Position numbers and translations under genes: made by a program
From: Sesamum alatum
Taxonomy: Eukaryota; Streptophyta; Magnoliopsida; Lamiales; Pedaliaceae
Assembly (NCBI GenBank): GCA_034509735.1
Contig: JACGWO010000013.1
Coordinates: forward strand, 17,690,136 to 17,754,135
DNA: 64,000 bases
Direction of reading: 5' to 3'
The notes under the pieces: generated by a model
The model's database searches: none
The model's input: the letters and a program-made list of their open reading frames with translations, nothing else
Told to the model about the DNA's origin: nothing
Part shown: positions 12,773 to 23,578 of the stretch, piece after piece
Layout of the letters: every line of letters starts with the position of its first letter
Numbering within the stretch: the first letter of the stretch is position 1

Positions 12773-13053
12773 TAATATAAATTCACCCCTTCGCCGATTT
12801 TTACCCATTTTCTACCTCTCCCTCTTCCCCTCACACTCTCCCCCTCAATCTCTCTCTTCCCTCTCCCCCTCTCAGTTTCTGCCGGCTGCCACTCAGCGCC
12901 TCTCCTACCGACGCCGCCGGCCGCCGCCAGCGCCCCGTCGTCAGCGCCCCCTCCCCCCACACCCGCGTCAGCGCCCCCTTCCCCGCCAGCCGCCATTCCC
13001 CGCGTCAGTCGCCGCTGCAAGTCGCCGCCATCCCTTCGCTGTCGTCGTACCAA
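12773..13053 (+). promoter_or_regulatory. Probable promoter and untranslated first exon of the TNPA-like gene
   Basis: A TATA-like TAATATAAAT at 12773 is followed by a CT-rich and then GC-rich leader, ending in a possible donor (CAA|GTAGGG) at 13054. Element 2 has the same arrangement on its - strand (TATA at about 54640, then CT-rich leader). A 131-codon frame through the leader is compositional and not conserved between the two elements, so I do not call it a protein. Confidence 0.5.
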
Positions 13054-13559
13054 GTAGGGTTTCCAAAAACCCTACTTTTATTTTTCTTTTATCTATTTTT
13101 ATTTTCTGAAAGTGCATGTAAGAATTATGTTGTAATATTTGTAATTTTTTTCTGTAATTTCTGTAATTTTTGAATAGTTAGGGAATTTTCTGTAATTTTC
13201 GTTTAGTTCATATTGTAATCTGTAAATTCTGTAATTTCCGTTTAATTGTCGTATTTTCTGTAATTTGTCTGGTAATTTTCTGTAGGATATAGGATATTAT
13301 GTTGTAATTTTCTGTAAATTTTCTGAGAATTTTCTTTAAAATCTGGAATATATGCTATTATTTCCTGTAATTTTGTAATTGTGTAATTTATGTAATTATA
13401 TAATTTTTGTTATTGAGTAATTTTTGTGAATGTAATGTAGTTAATTAATTTTCTATAATTTTAGGTAATTTATGGTAATTTTGTGGTTAATTTTTTGAAT
13501 TTTAATCAAATTTATGTAAATATTATGGAATATAGGATATTATTTTCTAGTATTATTAA

Positions 13560-14170
13560 AAATTTCAAAAAAAAATTCTGCTTTACATCTGAAAATATAA
13601 AACAGAAAATTTAATGTGAAAAATCTGGAAATTTGTATTTTTAGAAAATCTGAAAATTTACTATTTCTGTAATTTGGGTATATTTATGTAAATCTGAAAA
13701 TTCGGAAAATATGGAAATTTGGATTTTTTTAAAATTCTGGAAATTTGTACTTTTTTTAAAAATCTGAAAATTTGAATTTTTTAGAAAATCTGAAAATCTG
13801 AATTTTTGAATTTTTTAAAAATCTGGAAATTTGATTTTTTTAGAAATCTGAAAATTTGAATTTTTTAAAAAGCTGGAATTTTGAATGTTTTAAAAATCTG
13901 GAAACTAGAATTTTTTCTTTAAAATTCTGGAAATTTGAATTTTTTAAAAATCTAGAAATTTGAATTTTTTTAAAAATATGAAAATTTGAATTTTTTAAAA
14001 TTCTAGAGTTTTGAAATTTTTAAAATCTGGAAATTTGAATTTTTTTAAAATTCTGGAAATTTGAATTTTTTAAAAATCTGAAAATTTGAATTTTTTAAAA
14101 TTCTGGAAATTTGAATTTTGTAAAATTCTGAAAATTGAATTTTTTTAATAAATATGATAATTAAAAATAT
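13560..14170 (+). repeat. Degenerate short-period tandem repeat in a leader intron
   Basis: Variants of AAATCTGGAAATTTGAATTTTTT recur about every 30-35 bp through this stretch. It lies inside the presumed first intron of the TNPA-like gene. Element 2 has a similar but more diverged AT-rich tract at 53470-53900. Confidence 0.7.
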
Positions 14171-14326
14171 GATAATTTGAAGGATTTAGTGGAATTTTAG
14201 GGTAAAAATATGGTATTTAGTATAAATATATACAGTTTTAGAATTTAGTTTGTCCGATATATTAGAATAAATTAGAAAAAATTTCATTATTGAAATAAAT
14301 TGATACTTACATGTATTTTTTAGATA

Positions 14327-15884
14327 ATGTCTGGTTGGGATTTTCCACCTCGAGGAAGTGGACGTGGCCGTGGTCGTGGCCGCGGTCGCGGCGAACCGGC
14401 TATACCGCCGGCCGGTGTTGCTTCCCAGGATGGGGAAGCAGTGTTCCGACCACCACCACCACCACCACCACCACTGGCTGAGCAGGCACCCGCACCACCT
14501 GCGCCGGATCAGCAGTCCGGTGCATGTACCGCTGCGCCGGATCAGCAGCCCGGACCATCCACTACTGCACTGGCGGTCGATCCGGCCCGTCCATGGGCTG
14601 CCCCACCACCACCACCCCCACCACTCCCACCACCATCCGCGCGTCAATACATCACACTCGCCGATGCAAGGTATATTTATATTTTTAATTTTTTTTGTAA
14701 TTTAAATTAATATTTTTATGTCATACTAATTATTTTATAATTTTAGTCGTGATTGGAAGATCCAAGACCGCATGTACGCAGTCGTGCGAGGACACTATCC
14801 CCATCCTTGGGGCAGTTTGCGCAAGGTGCTGCTAGAGCACCAACATTTCTGGTTTGAGAGTTTGAAGGTAACGGCTATTAATTTTTATTTTTAAATATTT
14901 TAACAAACTAAGTTAATATATATTTATATATATTTTTTAATACAGATGACGTACTGGTGGGACGCCGACGACGAGTCGATGTTCAAGATCTTCCGTGTTT
15001 GGGTGGGGAAGTTCCTGAGGAGGAACTTCGTCCATGCCGGACAGTCCCTGCAGAAGCCTCTATGGCTGGCGGCAGCTCCTCCTGTACTGGGATTCCCTGG
15101 AGTTCAAGCAGGAGTGCGAGAAGAACAAAGCCAACCGGAACGCCAACCCAGCCGCATCCGCTACTGTGTACCGCGGGGGATCTGTCTCCGTTGGTATGCA
15201 CAAGCGGAAAATGGTAAGATATCTAATGTTATTTCAATTATTTATTACTATTAAATTAAAATTGTAATAACTGTTTCCCATTTTTTTTACAAGAGGAGCA
15301 GCTCGGTCGGCCAGTGAAGCAGATGGAGTTATTCTCCAGATGCTACAAGAAGAAGGCCGATGGCGGCTGGAGCGGGTCGAGGGCAGCGGAGGTGGCGGTA
15401 AGTTGTAATTAATACATTCTAATTTATTTTTTTAAATATTTGAGAATTTTCTAATTTATTGTAATTATTTTTGCAGGAGATGTTCCAGAAGATGATGGAG
15501 GATCATCAGTCTCAGGCCCCGTGCAACCCTGAGGATCCTGCTTCCGAGTCAGAGGGCTCAGTGGCGCAGACCGAGCAGCAGATGTGGCTCACTTGAGTCG
15601 AGAGCAAGAACAAGCGCTGGGTATTTGGTCTTGGTTCTGAGGCCCTGGCTTTCAACTAGACCGTTACCTAGCCACGACCACCGCCAGCACTTGCGCCAGA
15701 GCCAACGCATTCGTCAAACGTGGAGGGTCGGTTGGGCCCCCTCGAGGAGATGATGACGAACCTGATGGGCATGATGAAGGACATGTAGACTAGTCGCTCC
15801 GCCGACGGCACATCACGGCCTCGTAGAGACCCCACCCTTCCAGACATTGACGAGATGGACGAGGCCGATGGGGACGAGGAGTAA
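14327..15884 (+). pseudogene. TNPA-like EnSpm protein (plant transposase, Ptta/En/Spm family)
   Basis: Five exons can be traced: 14327-14670, 14747-14867, 14946-15213, 15296-15397 and 15477-15884. Exon 1 gives an RG-repeat N-terminus (RGRGRGRGRG) and polyproline runs. Exons 2-4 contain the conserved core of the Transposase_24 type, with WKIQDRMYAVVRGHYP, YWDSLEFKQECEKNKANR and GGSVSVGMHKRKM. Exon 5 is acidic and ends DEMDEADGDEE. The gene is dead: exon 3 shows a frame change near 15060 relative to element 2, which has extra bases there, and exon 5 has in-frame stops after WLT and ALAFN. In En/Spm the equivalent protein binds subterminal repeats and helps the transposase; here that role is inferred from family membership. 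Confidence 0.75.
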
Positions 15885-16783
15885 ATTATGTATTTTTTTA
15901 TTTTGATTTTTTTGTAATCAAATCGGATAATATTCGTATTTAATATAATTTTTACTTCTCAATTATGCATTTTTTCATATTTAAATACTAATTATATAAT
16001 CAAAGTATTATTAATAATTTAATTTATATTTAAATGATAAAAACTATTAATATAAAAAAAGATAATTCATTATTTATGAACGGTACTTTAGACGGTTAAT
16101 CAGCGCAACGTACCGTTCCTATATTTGACTTTTTCAAAGGCTTACCGTTCTCAATACCGATGAAATAGCCATTCCAAATATACACGTCTACCGTTCCTAA
16201 AGACAGAACTTACCGTGCCTAATTGTATTCCAAAATCAGTCCTTTCGTGGTTAGACTTTCGTTCTAAAGACAATACCAAAAACCGGTCCAAAATGGTATT
16301 CCAAAGTTAGAGTGCTAAAACCGTTCCTAAGTGTCGCGACAAAATATATTCCAGTTACCGGTCCTAATCTCTACAACTAACCGTTCCTGTATGTATTCCA
16401 GACACCATGCTAAATTTTATCTACAACATAAGCGGACTATTCCAAAAAATGTTCTAAAGACCGTTCCTAATTGCGCGATTTATTTCCGATGCTACCGTTC
16501 CTAATGTTTATAAAGTGTTCCAAATACAAAAAAATTAAAATTATACGTACAAAGGTAATTAGGAACGGTAGAACCAAATGGTGCCAAACACCGTTCCCAA
16601 ATAGGAACGGTAATCTCGGTATCGTTCCTAATAATTAGGATCGCCTCTTATTGCCACGGATAGCCTCCCGTTCCTCAACCGTTCCTAATTGCACTCCAAA
16701 AGGTTCAAGTGAAGTATTTACCGTTCCAAATAATAAAAAAACTGTTCCTGTTATCGTTTTAATTCCCGCTTTTTTTCATAGTG
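15885..16783 (+). repeat. Right subterminal repeats of CACTA 1
   Basis: After an AT-rich 3' flank, ACCGTTCC-type octamers recur in both orientations from about 16080 to the terminus. The same sequence, inverted and diverged, begins element 2 at 46601. Confidence 0.7.
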
Positions 16784-17020
16784 TGACTTACTTAATAATC
16801 GTTCTTACGATATCAATTGCAATCTTATTAGGAATTATATTAATAAAATTATAACATATAATATAAATTAATTAGAAGATCTTTTGAATCATTCAAACTT
16901 TTTATAATAGTATAAGACAATATTTACCAATGATCGCGTTTCCATTTTTTCTTTCTTTTCTTTTTTTTTTTCGAAAAATGGATATAATGGTGGTGGTTTA
17001 GGAGTAGGATTTACACCTTT

Positions 17021-17055
<35 letters not shown>

Positions 17056-18000
17056 CAATGAGTAATTTCTATCATACATAGAAGGTATATAGTATATTAT
17101 ATCACAAATGCTCAAATTACATTTTAGTCTATTTTACTACAAAAGTATTCACTTTACATGTAAAGGAATCTAATATCAAAACATGTATGTACTAAATGCA
17201 ATAAAATCACTTGGAACTTCGTATAAGTTGGACAACATAAAAAACATGACATGTCATGTATAATACATATATACACAAACGTATTGTTGGTAGACCTGCA
17301 TTTCACAATACACATTTACAAAGGTAAATAAACTTTGTTTGAATTTTTTGCTCCATTTAAAGTTAAATAATTCTTTCTTTTCCTATATAATAGGTTTAAT
17401 CCAGGAGCTTAGAATTGAGAAATAATTATCTTCTTGCTAGCACCTACATCTCTGACTGACAACTTCACAACCTTTCAAGCAGTTGTCATAGATTATAATT
17501 ATGGTGAGAGACATTCAAAAACATTAGGCAAGAAAAATTATTGAAAAAAGCATGGATCAACTTTAGCACAAGTATAGCATGTCGAAAATATCTAAAGCAT
17601 GTCTCATTACACAAAGTCCTGTGCTAAATGCTGAAAACTACAAGTTATTTCATACCCATTTAAATCATTCTATTGTGGTAACACCCACAATTTTTTTAAT
17701 CATGACTAAACTATTGGAGAAGCAAAATTACATAGTAAATATTTACCTCGGCAAAGAATATGTTTAGCTTGATACCAATCCGATATTTTGTAATCATCGA
17801 CAGAAGATTGTGCAAAAATGAATCAATTGATTACAGTGAAGAACATTGGGAATTCTAATATACATGCTCTCATTTTAAGACAATAACAAGCCCATTGAAT
17901 GATGTACACTAAGAGCTATGCATTGGCATCTCAGGTCCGAGTACATTATTGGCTAATTTGAAAATTAAAAAGGTAAAATACTAGCCCTTCAGGAAGGTAA
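16784..18000. other. AT-rich stretch without a supported gene
   Basis: No frame here looks coding. It contains a (TA)n microsatellite at 17022-17052 and otherwise nothing I can name. Confidence 0.6.
17022..17052 (+). repeat. (TA)n microsatellite
   Basis: About 15 uninterrupted AT/TA units. Confidence 0.95.
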
Positions 18001-18009
18001 TAAACTTAA

Positions 18010-18441
18010 GGGTAAATTACAGCTATCTCTCCTGAGGTTTGGTATAATTACAAATATTTTTTTATTGTTTTAAAAATTACAAATACTCCCTGAGGTTTGT
18101 CATTTTTAATCAAAGACATGAAATTGAGTATTTTGCCCTAGAATTTTTAGTTAGAATGTAGAAAAATCAACCGAGTCAAATTGCACTATTTCTCAACTGT
18201 GTAAAAAACTTAAGAAACCTCTCCCTGCGCATTTTAGTTCAAAAAAATTCAAAAAAAATTTAAGAATAATTCAGTTTGCATAAAGGCATTTTGGTCAGTT
18301 CACCCATAAAAATGGATGGAAATGAGTTATTTGTTATATTGTTACAAACATTAGGGGAAGGGGTGTATTTGTAATTTTTCAAACATTGATGGGGTATTTG
18401 TAATTATGTCAAATCTCAAGAGAGGTAGCTGTAATTTACCC
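18010..18441. mobile_element. MULE-type MITE, family M1
   Basis: The 432-bp element has long inverted termini (GGGTAAATTACAGCTATCTC and its complement at the far end). It is flanked by 9-bp direct repeats TAAACTTAA / TAAACCTAA with one mismatch. The termini carry the characteristic 'GAGGTTTGGTATAATTAC' phrase also seen at 61340-61767. It has no coding capacity. Confidence 0.75.
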
Positions 18442-18818
18442 TAAACCTAATGCCTCGTCCTCTACCCGCTTCCATGTAAAAGATAGGCCCTTGTTTCATA
18501 TTTTTCCCAAGACTTCTGTTCCTGAATTACTGCTCTTCTTTCTACAATCCTATGTTATTGAAAAGATGAGCAATGTCTAGGACCAGAAGAAAGTGATGCT
18601 GTCAATTAAATTGGTGGAAAACATGCATACATTTTCCCCAAGAACAATAGAACTTATAACAAATTAAGCCAAGTCAAGACACATCAGAATCAGGCAAAAG
18701 CAGATGATAGAATCAACGAAGCTAACAAGAGGGTCGAATGAGAAAGGAAAAACCTTTGGTTTGCACAAAATGGACCACGTCCAACACTCACAAAATTCAG
18801 CAAGCTGGCTAAAGCTAC

Positions 18819-19640
18819 TTTTATACAACAGCAATGCGGTTGATAACCCCAACAACTAGGCAAAACAAGCCTAGCACCCTAAAACTGCCTTCCAAATGTC
18901 AAGGAGCGGTTGCTGCCCTCAACCGCCAGTCACATGCCTCCCACATGCACTGCTTCAGCCTGCCGAGTCAGTCACCATGCCCTAACCAGCGTTCGACAGT
19001 TGACCAATCTTGTCGGTCCTGTGTGCACGCCTTCCAGCCGGCCACACACATTGTCGGCCAACTTGCCGAGTCTGGCCGAGACTTGCCATAATGTCTTGCC
19101 AGCCTGTCGAGAAAACCCGCACTGCCTGCTGAGTGCTGCCGAAGTCTGCAGCACCAGCCTACACCTGTGCCCGCACGCATCTATCTGCCGACTTTCTCGG
19201 CACATGGACGCCCAGCTTCGCCCATGTCTGCACATCCTTCCCGGTCGTCTCCGCCCATGGGCGCCCAGCTCGCCTAGTCTCGCGCATATGTGCGCCTCAA
19301 TTTTTTGACTCCCATAAAGACTCGACCAACCTGCCCACACTATGCCGACACTACCTGCCGACGCCCAAGCCTACCCGTCTGCCGGTCGTGCAGCTTTGGC
19401 TAATGTTTCCCATCCGACCAACCCTTGTACCATGTGCCGACCACTTGGCCCTGTACCCCAACACGCATCAACAGCCCACACAAGCTGTCGACACCATCAT
19501 CTGTCACTATGCCGCCGACCCCGTTCGGCACCCTGGGCCGAGCCTTGCGCGCCTGTCTACCGCACGTTGCCGAGCAGCTAGGAAAAGGGGGTACAAACTT
19601 CTCCCACCAACTGGAGTCGACTTAACTTTGCTCACCTTCC
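18819..19640 (-). other. GC-rich island of unknown identity with a TATA-like motif
   Basis: This block is strikingly GC-rich and full of CTGCCGA / CGGCAG-like words in an otherwise AT-rich window. Several overlapping frames on both strands stay open only because of composition; none shows a recognisable domain. On the - strand, TTGTATAAAAGTAGC (18819-18833) lies at its downstream edge and is followed by ordinary AT-rich sequence. That layout resembles the U3/promoter part of an LTR, but I found no partner LTR, primer-binding site or target duplication. Identity is unknown. Confidence 0.35.
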
Positions 19641-19659
19641 CCTCAGAAGTATCTCGCAT

Positions 19660-20030
19660 AAATTCTTGCTCATACCAATCAGCATCATTGGACTGTTTAC
19701 CCTCGCAACCCTTCTTTCTTTTGTGGCAAACTCCCGCTTGCCGTTTTCCCTGGCCCAGCCACCAACCTTTGTTGTGCCTCAACCCATCTTTTCTCCATCT
19801 CTTGCTTCCTCCTTGTGCAACAAAACCCAACAATATGAGGAGAATATTCCCCATCTCTCGATGAACTGCAACTCGACGACACTGCCTTCACCATCCTTGA
19901 TTTCTTTCCTGCCCAAGTGTCCCCTTTGGCATACACCTCTCTCACAAATCTAGGATGTTTGCAATCTGCAATGTACAACCCTCTCACAAATCTAGGATGT
20001 TTGCAATCTGCAATATCAATTGCATCTAAC
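19660..20030 (-). other. Unidentified stretch with a short tandem duplication
   Basis: It lies between the GC-rich island and the TPR pseudogene. A ~30-bp unit (GCAGATTGCAAACATCCTAG on the - strand) is present twice in a row at 19947-20012. The - strand frame here joins onto the TPR-like segment upstream, but the residues (two IADCKHPRFVR repeats) do not match the TPR family that I know. Function unknown. Confidence 0.4.
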
Positions 20031-20797
20031 CATGGGTGTATCGTAACCTGTGCAGAAACAAAGAAATAGTTACGAGGATTTTCATCGACCACCCTCTTAT
20101 AGTATTCTTCAAGAGTAGCCCTATCATCCTGGTGGGTAATTATGTAGTCTTGATTAATCCCACCACCAAAACCCGCTGTGTCGATTCCGAGCCCCATTGC
20201 AAGACGTAAAGGTGGGCTAGATGGTCTCTTTTCTTTAAAATTTTTGGCCGAGAGATCCATCAGGATAGCATTCTCATCAACCCACCGTTTTCATATAGCA
20301 TAAATTATTATCTCAAAAACTATGACTTAACTTGAACTACTTGTACAACATAAAACAAACCCGCGCGTTAGACGAATGCTCTTTTTCCTCATCTCCATCT
20401 TTTTCCCACAGGGAACTCGCGTATGCAGCCATAACATTGCTAAAAATAAGAGAAAAACTTCTACAGTTACAACAAATAATGAATTGAATCGTAGAAGTGA
20501 AAGAACAAAAGGCTAGTTTAGTAGCCACAATGTTCAGTTCAAGAATCTGGCTAGACCTACATATCAAACTCAATGGAAAAGAATGACTGGAAGAAGCCTC
20601 AAACTAAAAGGTCGACCCTTGTGAAGGAATAGCTCATCGAAATGATAACTTACCTATCTTCAAAAGCTGCCTTGGCCGCCCTTTCAAAATAATCGAGGCT
20701 CTCGCTCGATGGCCGTGGAGCTCCCACACTAACTTAGCACATTGAGACAGTATTTTGCCGCCATTAGGATCTGCCCGGGTAGCCCGGAAGTAATACG
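20030..20797 (-). pseudogene. TPR-like superfamily gene, 3' part (broken)
   Basis: On the - strand the segment at 20797-20654 reads YYFRATRADPNGGKILSQ followed by CAKLVWELHG, a tetratricopeptide unit of the plant family that carries repeated 'EEYY...ADP.DG...AKLVWEL' modules. A one-base loss after HRARAS shifts the frame to DYFERAAKAAFED, which ends at a GTAAGT donor. The next exon (about 20439-20395) gives VMAAYASSLWEKDGDEE, the usual continuation. A further segment (20260-20040) gives SSPPLRLAMGLGID and ATLEEYYKRVVDENPRN, normally found before, not after, these repeats. The gene is dead because of the LTR element inserted immediately upstream in the same exon and because of the frameshift. 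Confidence 0.65.
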
Positions 20798-21168
20798 TGT
20801 CGGAAATGACTATCAAAATTTTTGAATTAGTCTACCCAAATCAAGAAGATTCCAATATTTGACTTGGCCATTATGTTTCTATTTTAATATTTCTCAACCA
20901 ACCTAGCTTATTTTCTCTATAAGTAGTCCGATGGTCTTCATTTGTAAAAACACACAAGCTTCTCTTCTCTATTTTCCTTCTTCTTCATTTCTGATTTTCT
21001 GAGTGTATAGTTCGTTGTTTCAAATTTTTTACCACGAGTGCACGTATTAGGAAGTATAATTGTGTTAACCTTAAGGAGCGATCGGTTCAACTATTACACC
21101 GAGGTAGTACCGAAATTTTACTTTCAGGACAGTGGCTTTTACCACGACACAGTGTGATTTTTCCAACA
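20798..21168 (+). repeat. 5' LTR
   Basis: 371 bp, TG...CA bounded, matching the 3' LTR at 23579-23949 with scattered substitutions. TTCTCTATAAGTAG at about 20913 is a possible TATA region. Confidence 0.9.
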
Positions 21169-21284
21169 ATCTGAAAGTGAAACCAGTAATCTCGAATGCT
21201 TTCTCACTCTCTCAAAGACCATCATTTTCTCTCTACATATTTCCATTGAAAATGCGTTTTTTCTCTTGATTTCTGCATCAAGAT

Positions 21285-21740
21285 ATGGTTGCTCTGAAAA
21301 CCCTTGTTCCATGTTTGGCTCTTCTGCTTTTCGTGTCCATGATCAGTTTTTCTGAAGCCAGAGAGTTTGAGGTTGGTGGCAAGAAGAAGACTTCCTGGGA
21401 ACTCCCCTCTTCACCTGATGAGTTCAACAAATGGGCTCAGAGAAACCGATTCCAAATCGGCGACTCTATTCTTCTGACGTACGACGCGAAAAGTGATTCG
21501 GTGCTGGAAGTGAGCAGGATTACAAAACCTGCAACAGATCCAATCCCATCAAATCCTACACCGACAGGAACACCAAAATCACACTAGACAAATCAGGTCC
21601 ATTTTTCTTCATTAGTGGCGCTGAAGGGCACTGTAATCTGGGTTCTTTTCGCCAACCACAGCTCGTCGTCGAGCCATTCTCCGTCGCCTTCTCCTGCCGA
21701 GAACCACCACCACCACCTTGCCCCGGCCTCGGCAAGTAGT
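21285..21740 (+). pseudogene. Early nodulin-like protein (phytocyanin domain), captured and frameshifted
   Basis: The ATG at 21285 starts a signal peptide (hydrophobic run CLALLLFVSM, likely cleavage after SEA), then a plastocyanin-like domain beginning REFEVGG and containing RFQIGDSILLTYDAKSD. The frame is lost after VLEVSR, where about 4 bases are missing. The expected continuation is in another frame (DYKTCNRSNP to KSGPFFFISGAEGHC), with a second shift before a Pro/Ser/His-rich tail. Full-length family members run on from this domain to a C-terminal GPI-anchor signal, which is not intact here. No GT-AG intron interrupts the domain although phytocyanin genes usually have one, suggesting that an mRNA copy was taken up. 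It lies wholly inside the copia-type element, in the same orientation. Confidence 0.85.
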
Positions 21741-21919
21741 CGACTGGTATCCCCTCTCTCAATACATATATAATTCTGTGTGAACATACACTTGTTTATG
21801 TATGTATATATGTAAACTTGTGTGTATCGGTATATGCATTTTTTTGTATGGGCCCATTTCGCCTTTTCTTCATGCTTCAACTAATTATGATTTTGCTCAC
21901 TTTTCTTCTTGCCCACAAG

Positions 21920-22005
21920 CCAAAACCGTGAACGCATTAGGCCAAGATGAAGAGTTAGTTGTTCTGGGTATTGAAACTAGCTGTGACGACACTGCCGCAG
22001 CAGTA
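21920..22005 (+). pseudogene. Exon of organellar TsaD/Qri7-type tRNA threonylcarbamoyltransferase (GCP1-like)
   Basis: An acceptor-like ACAAG precedes a short exon reading AKTVNALGQDEELVVLGIE then TSCDDTAAAV, followed by the donor GTAAGT. LGIETSCDDTAAAV is the signature near the N-terminus of the Kae1/TsaD/Qri7 family (N6-threonylcarbamoyladenosine formation on tRNA in mitochondria or plastids). Only this one exon and flanking intron-like sequence are present; the metal-binding histidines and the remainder of the ~400-residue enzyme are missing. Because splice sites are retained, this piece seems to have come from genomic DNA or unspliced RNA. It lies inside the copia-type element. Confidence 0.85.
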
Positions 22006-22819
22006 GTAAGTCTTGTGTGCGGAGACGGGACATTATAATTTTGCGTAATTATTTGGTGGGCAGGGATTATTTTGTGAAATTAAATGAGAAAAAAGTTTAT
22101 TTGTTGAAATGACTGATAAAAGTTTGGTTCTTTTGAACGTTGACGTGATGGCTATTATTGCTTAGCCTTTAGCCATTCATGTTTGAATGCCTTTATTAGA
22201 TGTTCAACAGATAGTTTTATGTGATAAATAATTTCTTTAATTGACAGCTTAGGAGCTTGAATACTACATGGATAATTCAGGAGCACATCTTGTGGGCCTT
22301 GGATGCCTTTATTTGTTTTTTGTTCATCCCTTCTCAACTAACGCGGCAAGTTTCATTGATACCTAATACTAACCTAATAGGCATTCATGACAACATTACT
22401 CATTTGATCCTTCCTGTATAGTTAATCAGTATGGAAGAGGACAATTATCTGAAAATCCATACGAAGCTCAAGTTACGGAAAGAAGTAAAAGTTTTTAAAG
22501 AAGCATAGAGGCAATATGTTATTGAAGAGAGACTCAGTGTTTCTAGAGTGGGAAAAAAATAGATTAGCCGCAGTTTGAAAGAAACTTCTTAATATGGATT
22601 TGGTGAAGTTGTTAGTGATCAATTGTCCAGTTTCGATCATGATTGTGGGTCCAATCATTAGTGGTTATGTATTTATTTTGGATTAGAGAGCTATTTCATG
22701 AAAATATGAAAAATAGACTTGTATTGATCGCACTATTATAAACTCTGAATTTATAGCTCTTAAGTTAGCAGGTCAAAAAGCCGATTGATTGAAAAACTTG
22801 CAAGGTGATGTGCCCTTGT
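22006..22819 (+). other. Non-coding interior of the copia-type element
   Basis: Starts at the GCP1 donor site and reads as T-rich, intron-like sequence with no coding frame. Its first part may be the captured GCP1 intron; where it passes into retroelement sequence is not visible. Confidence 0.45.
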
Positions 22820-23082
22820 GGGGGGTCACTGGTCTCCCTGCACTGTGATTTCCAAGCTACCATTAGGATTGCCAAGAACTATGTGTACAAGGAAAAAGAA
22901 GACATATTCGCATCAGACATGGTACAATGAAAGAGCTCTTGAAGATTTGGATAATCTTCTTGGATTATGTGAGATCCGAGAGGAACTTGGTAGATCCTCT
23001 TACGAAGGGATTAATGAGAAAGACTATCCTTGAGACTTCAAGAGCTATAGGGCTCAAACCCTTGAGTGATGGAATACAATGA
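22820..23082 (+). pseudogene. Copia RNase H C-terminal remnant
   Basis: The + frame contains KRRHIRIRH, YVRSERNLVDPLTKGL and ends SDGIQ-stop, the typical end of a Ty1-copia polyprotein. The N-terminal part of RNase H and all upstream pol domains are absent. It shows the element's family and orientation. Confidence 0.85.
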
Positions 23083-23578
23083 TAACCATATGAGAAAGCA
23101 CTAATCTAAGTGCTCGAATCCATAGCCCTATGTTTTGGGTGGTCCGGACAAGGACTTGATGGATGATCCTGACAAATAGTTGGTCAGGTAGATAGTTTCA
23201 TAGCTCAGTTGTTGAGTAGTCTATAGTAATATGGACTTAATGAAACTGTCTAGATGAGTGTGAAGGTGGGCCGCCTTCTATGAAAGAAAAAAATCAGTTC
23301 TCGCTAGAGCACTCATTAGAACTCAAAGTACTAGCGCATGGCCATTAAAAGCGCCTGGAGTTTATATCGCGGAACAACGGACTATAAGGAAATAATATAT
23401 GTTGTGGGGGTCTCAACTTGAGCTATCGAAAGTTCAAGATTAATATCACTTTCCTTAGCTAGGTTGTTGCATCACCTCACTATGCATTAATCCAATCGAA
23501 AGATATTAATGCTTAAGTATATATTTTCCTTCGCTTAGAAAATCATATTCTTAAACTAGACAGTCATTTGTTGGGGAA
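23083..23578 (+). other. 3' non-coding region of the copia-type element
   Basis: From the RNase H stop to the polypurine-like GTTGGGGAA just before the 3' LTR there is no frame. Copia elements commonly have an untranslated tail here. Confidence 0.6.

Larger units (their letters stand above)
9206..16783 (+). mobile_element. CACTA/EnSpm element 1 (internally deleted)
   Basis: The element begins CACTACAAAAAA at 9206 and ends with TTTTTTTCATAGTG at 16783. It is flanked by a perfect 3-bp target duplication TGA (9203-9205 and 16784-16786). Length is 7,578 bp. Both ends are rich in the octamer GGAACGGT and its complement, which is typical of subterminal transposase-binding repeats in this superfamily. 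Inside are the two genes expected of a CACTA element: a TNP2-type transposase, reduced to its ends (10117-11064), and a TNPA-like gene (14327-15884). Both are broken, so mobility would need another copy. Element 2 at 46601-60244 is the same family in opposite orientation. Confidence 0.9.

Noticed and set aside
12714..13109. Pro/Arg-rich 131-codon frame and its antisense Gly/Arg-rich frame
   Set aside because: Composition-driven frames in a CT/GC-rich leader; not conserved at the matching place in CACTA 2.
14186..14705. Long Trp-, His- or Pro-rich frames on both strands
   Set aside because: They are alternative frames of one CCACCACC-rich exon. Only the frame with RG repeats continues into the conserved TNPA-like exons.
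18834..19864. Several overlapping Cys/Pro/Ser-rich frames up to 243 codons
   Set aside because: Open frames occur on both strands simply because of GC-rich composition; no domain or conserved motif is visible.
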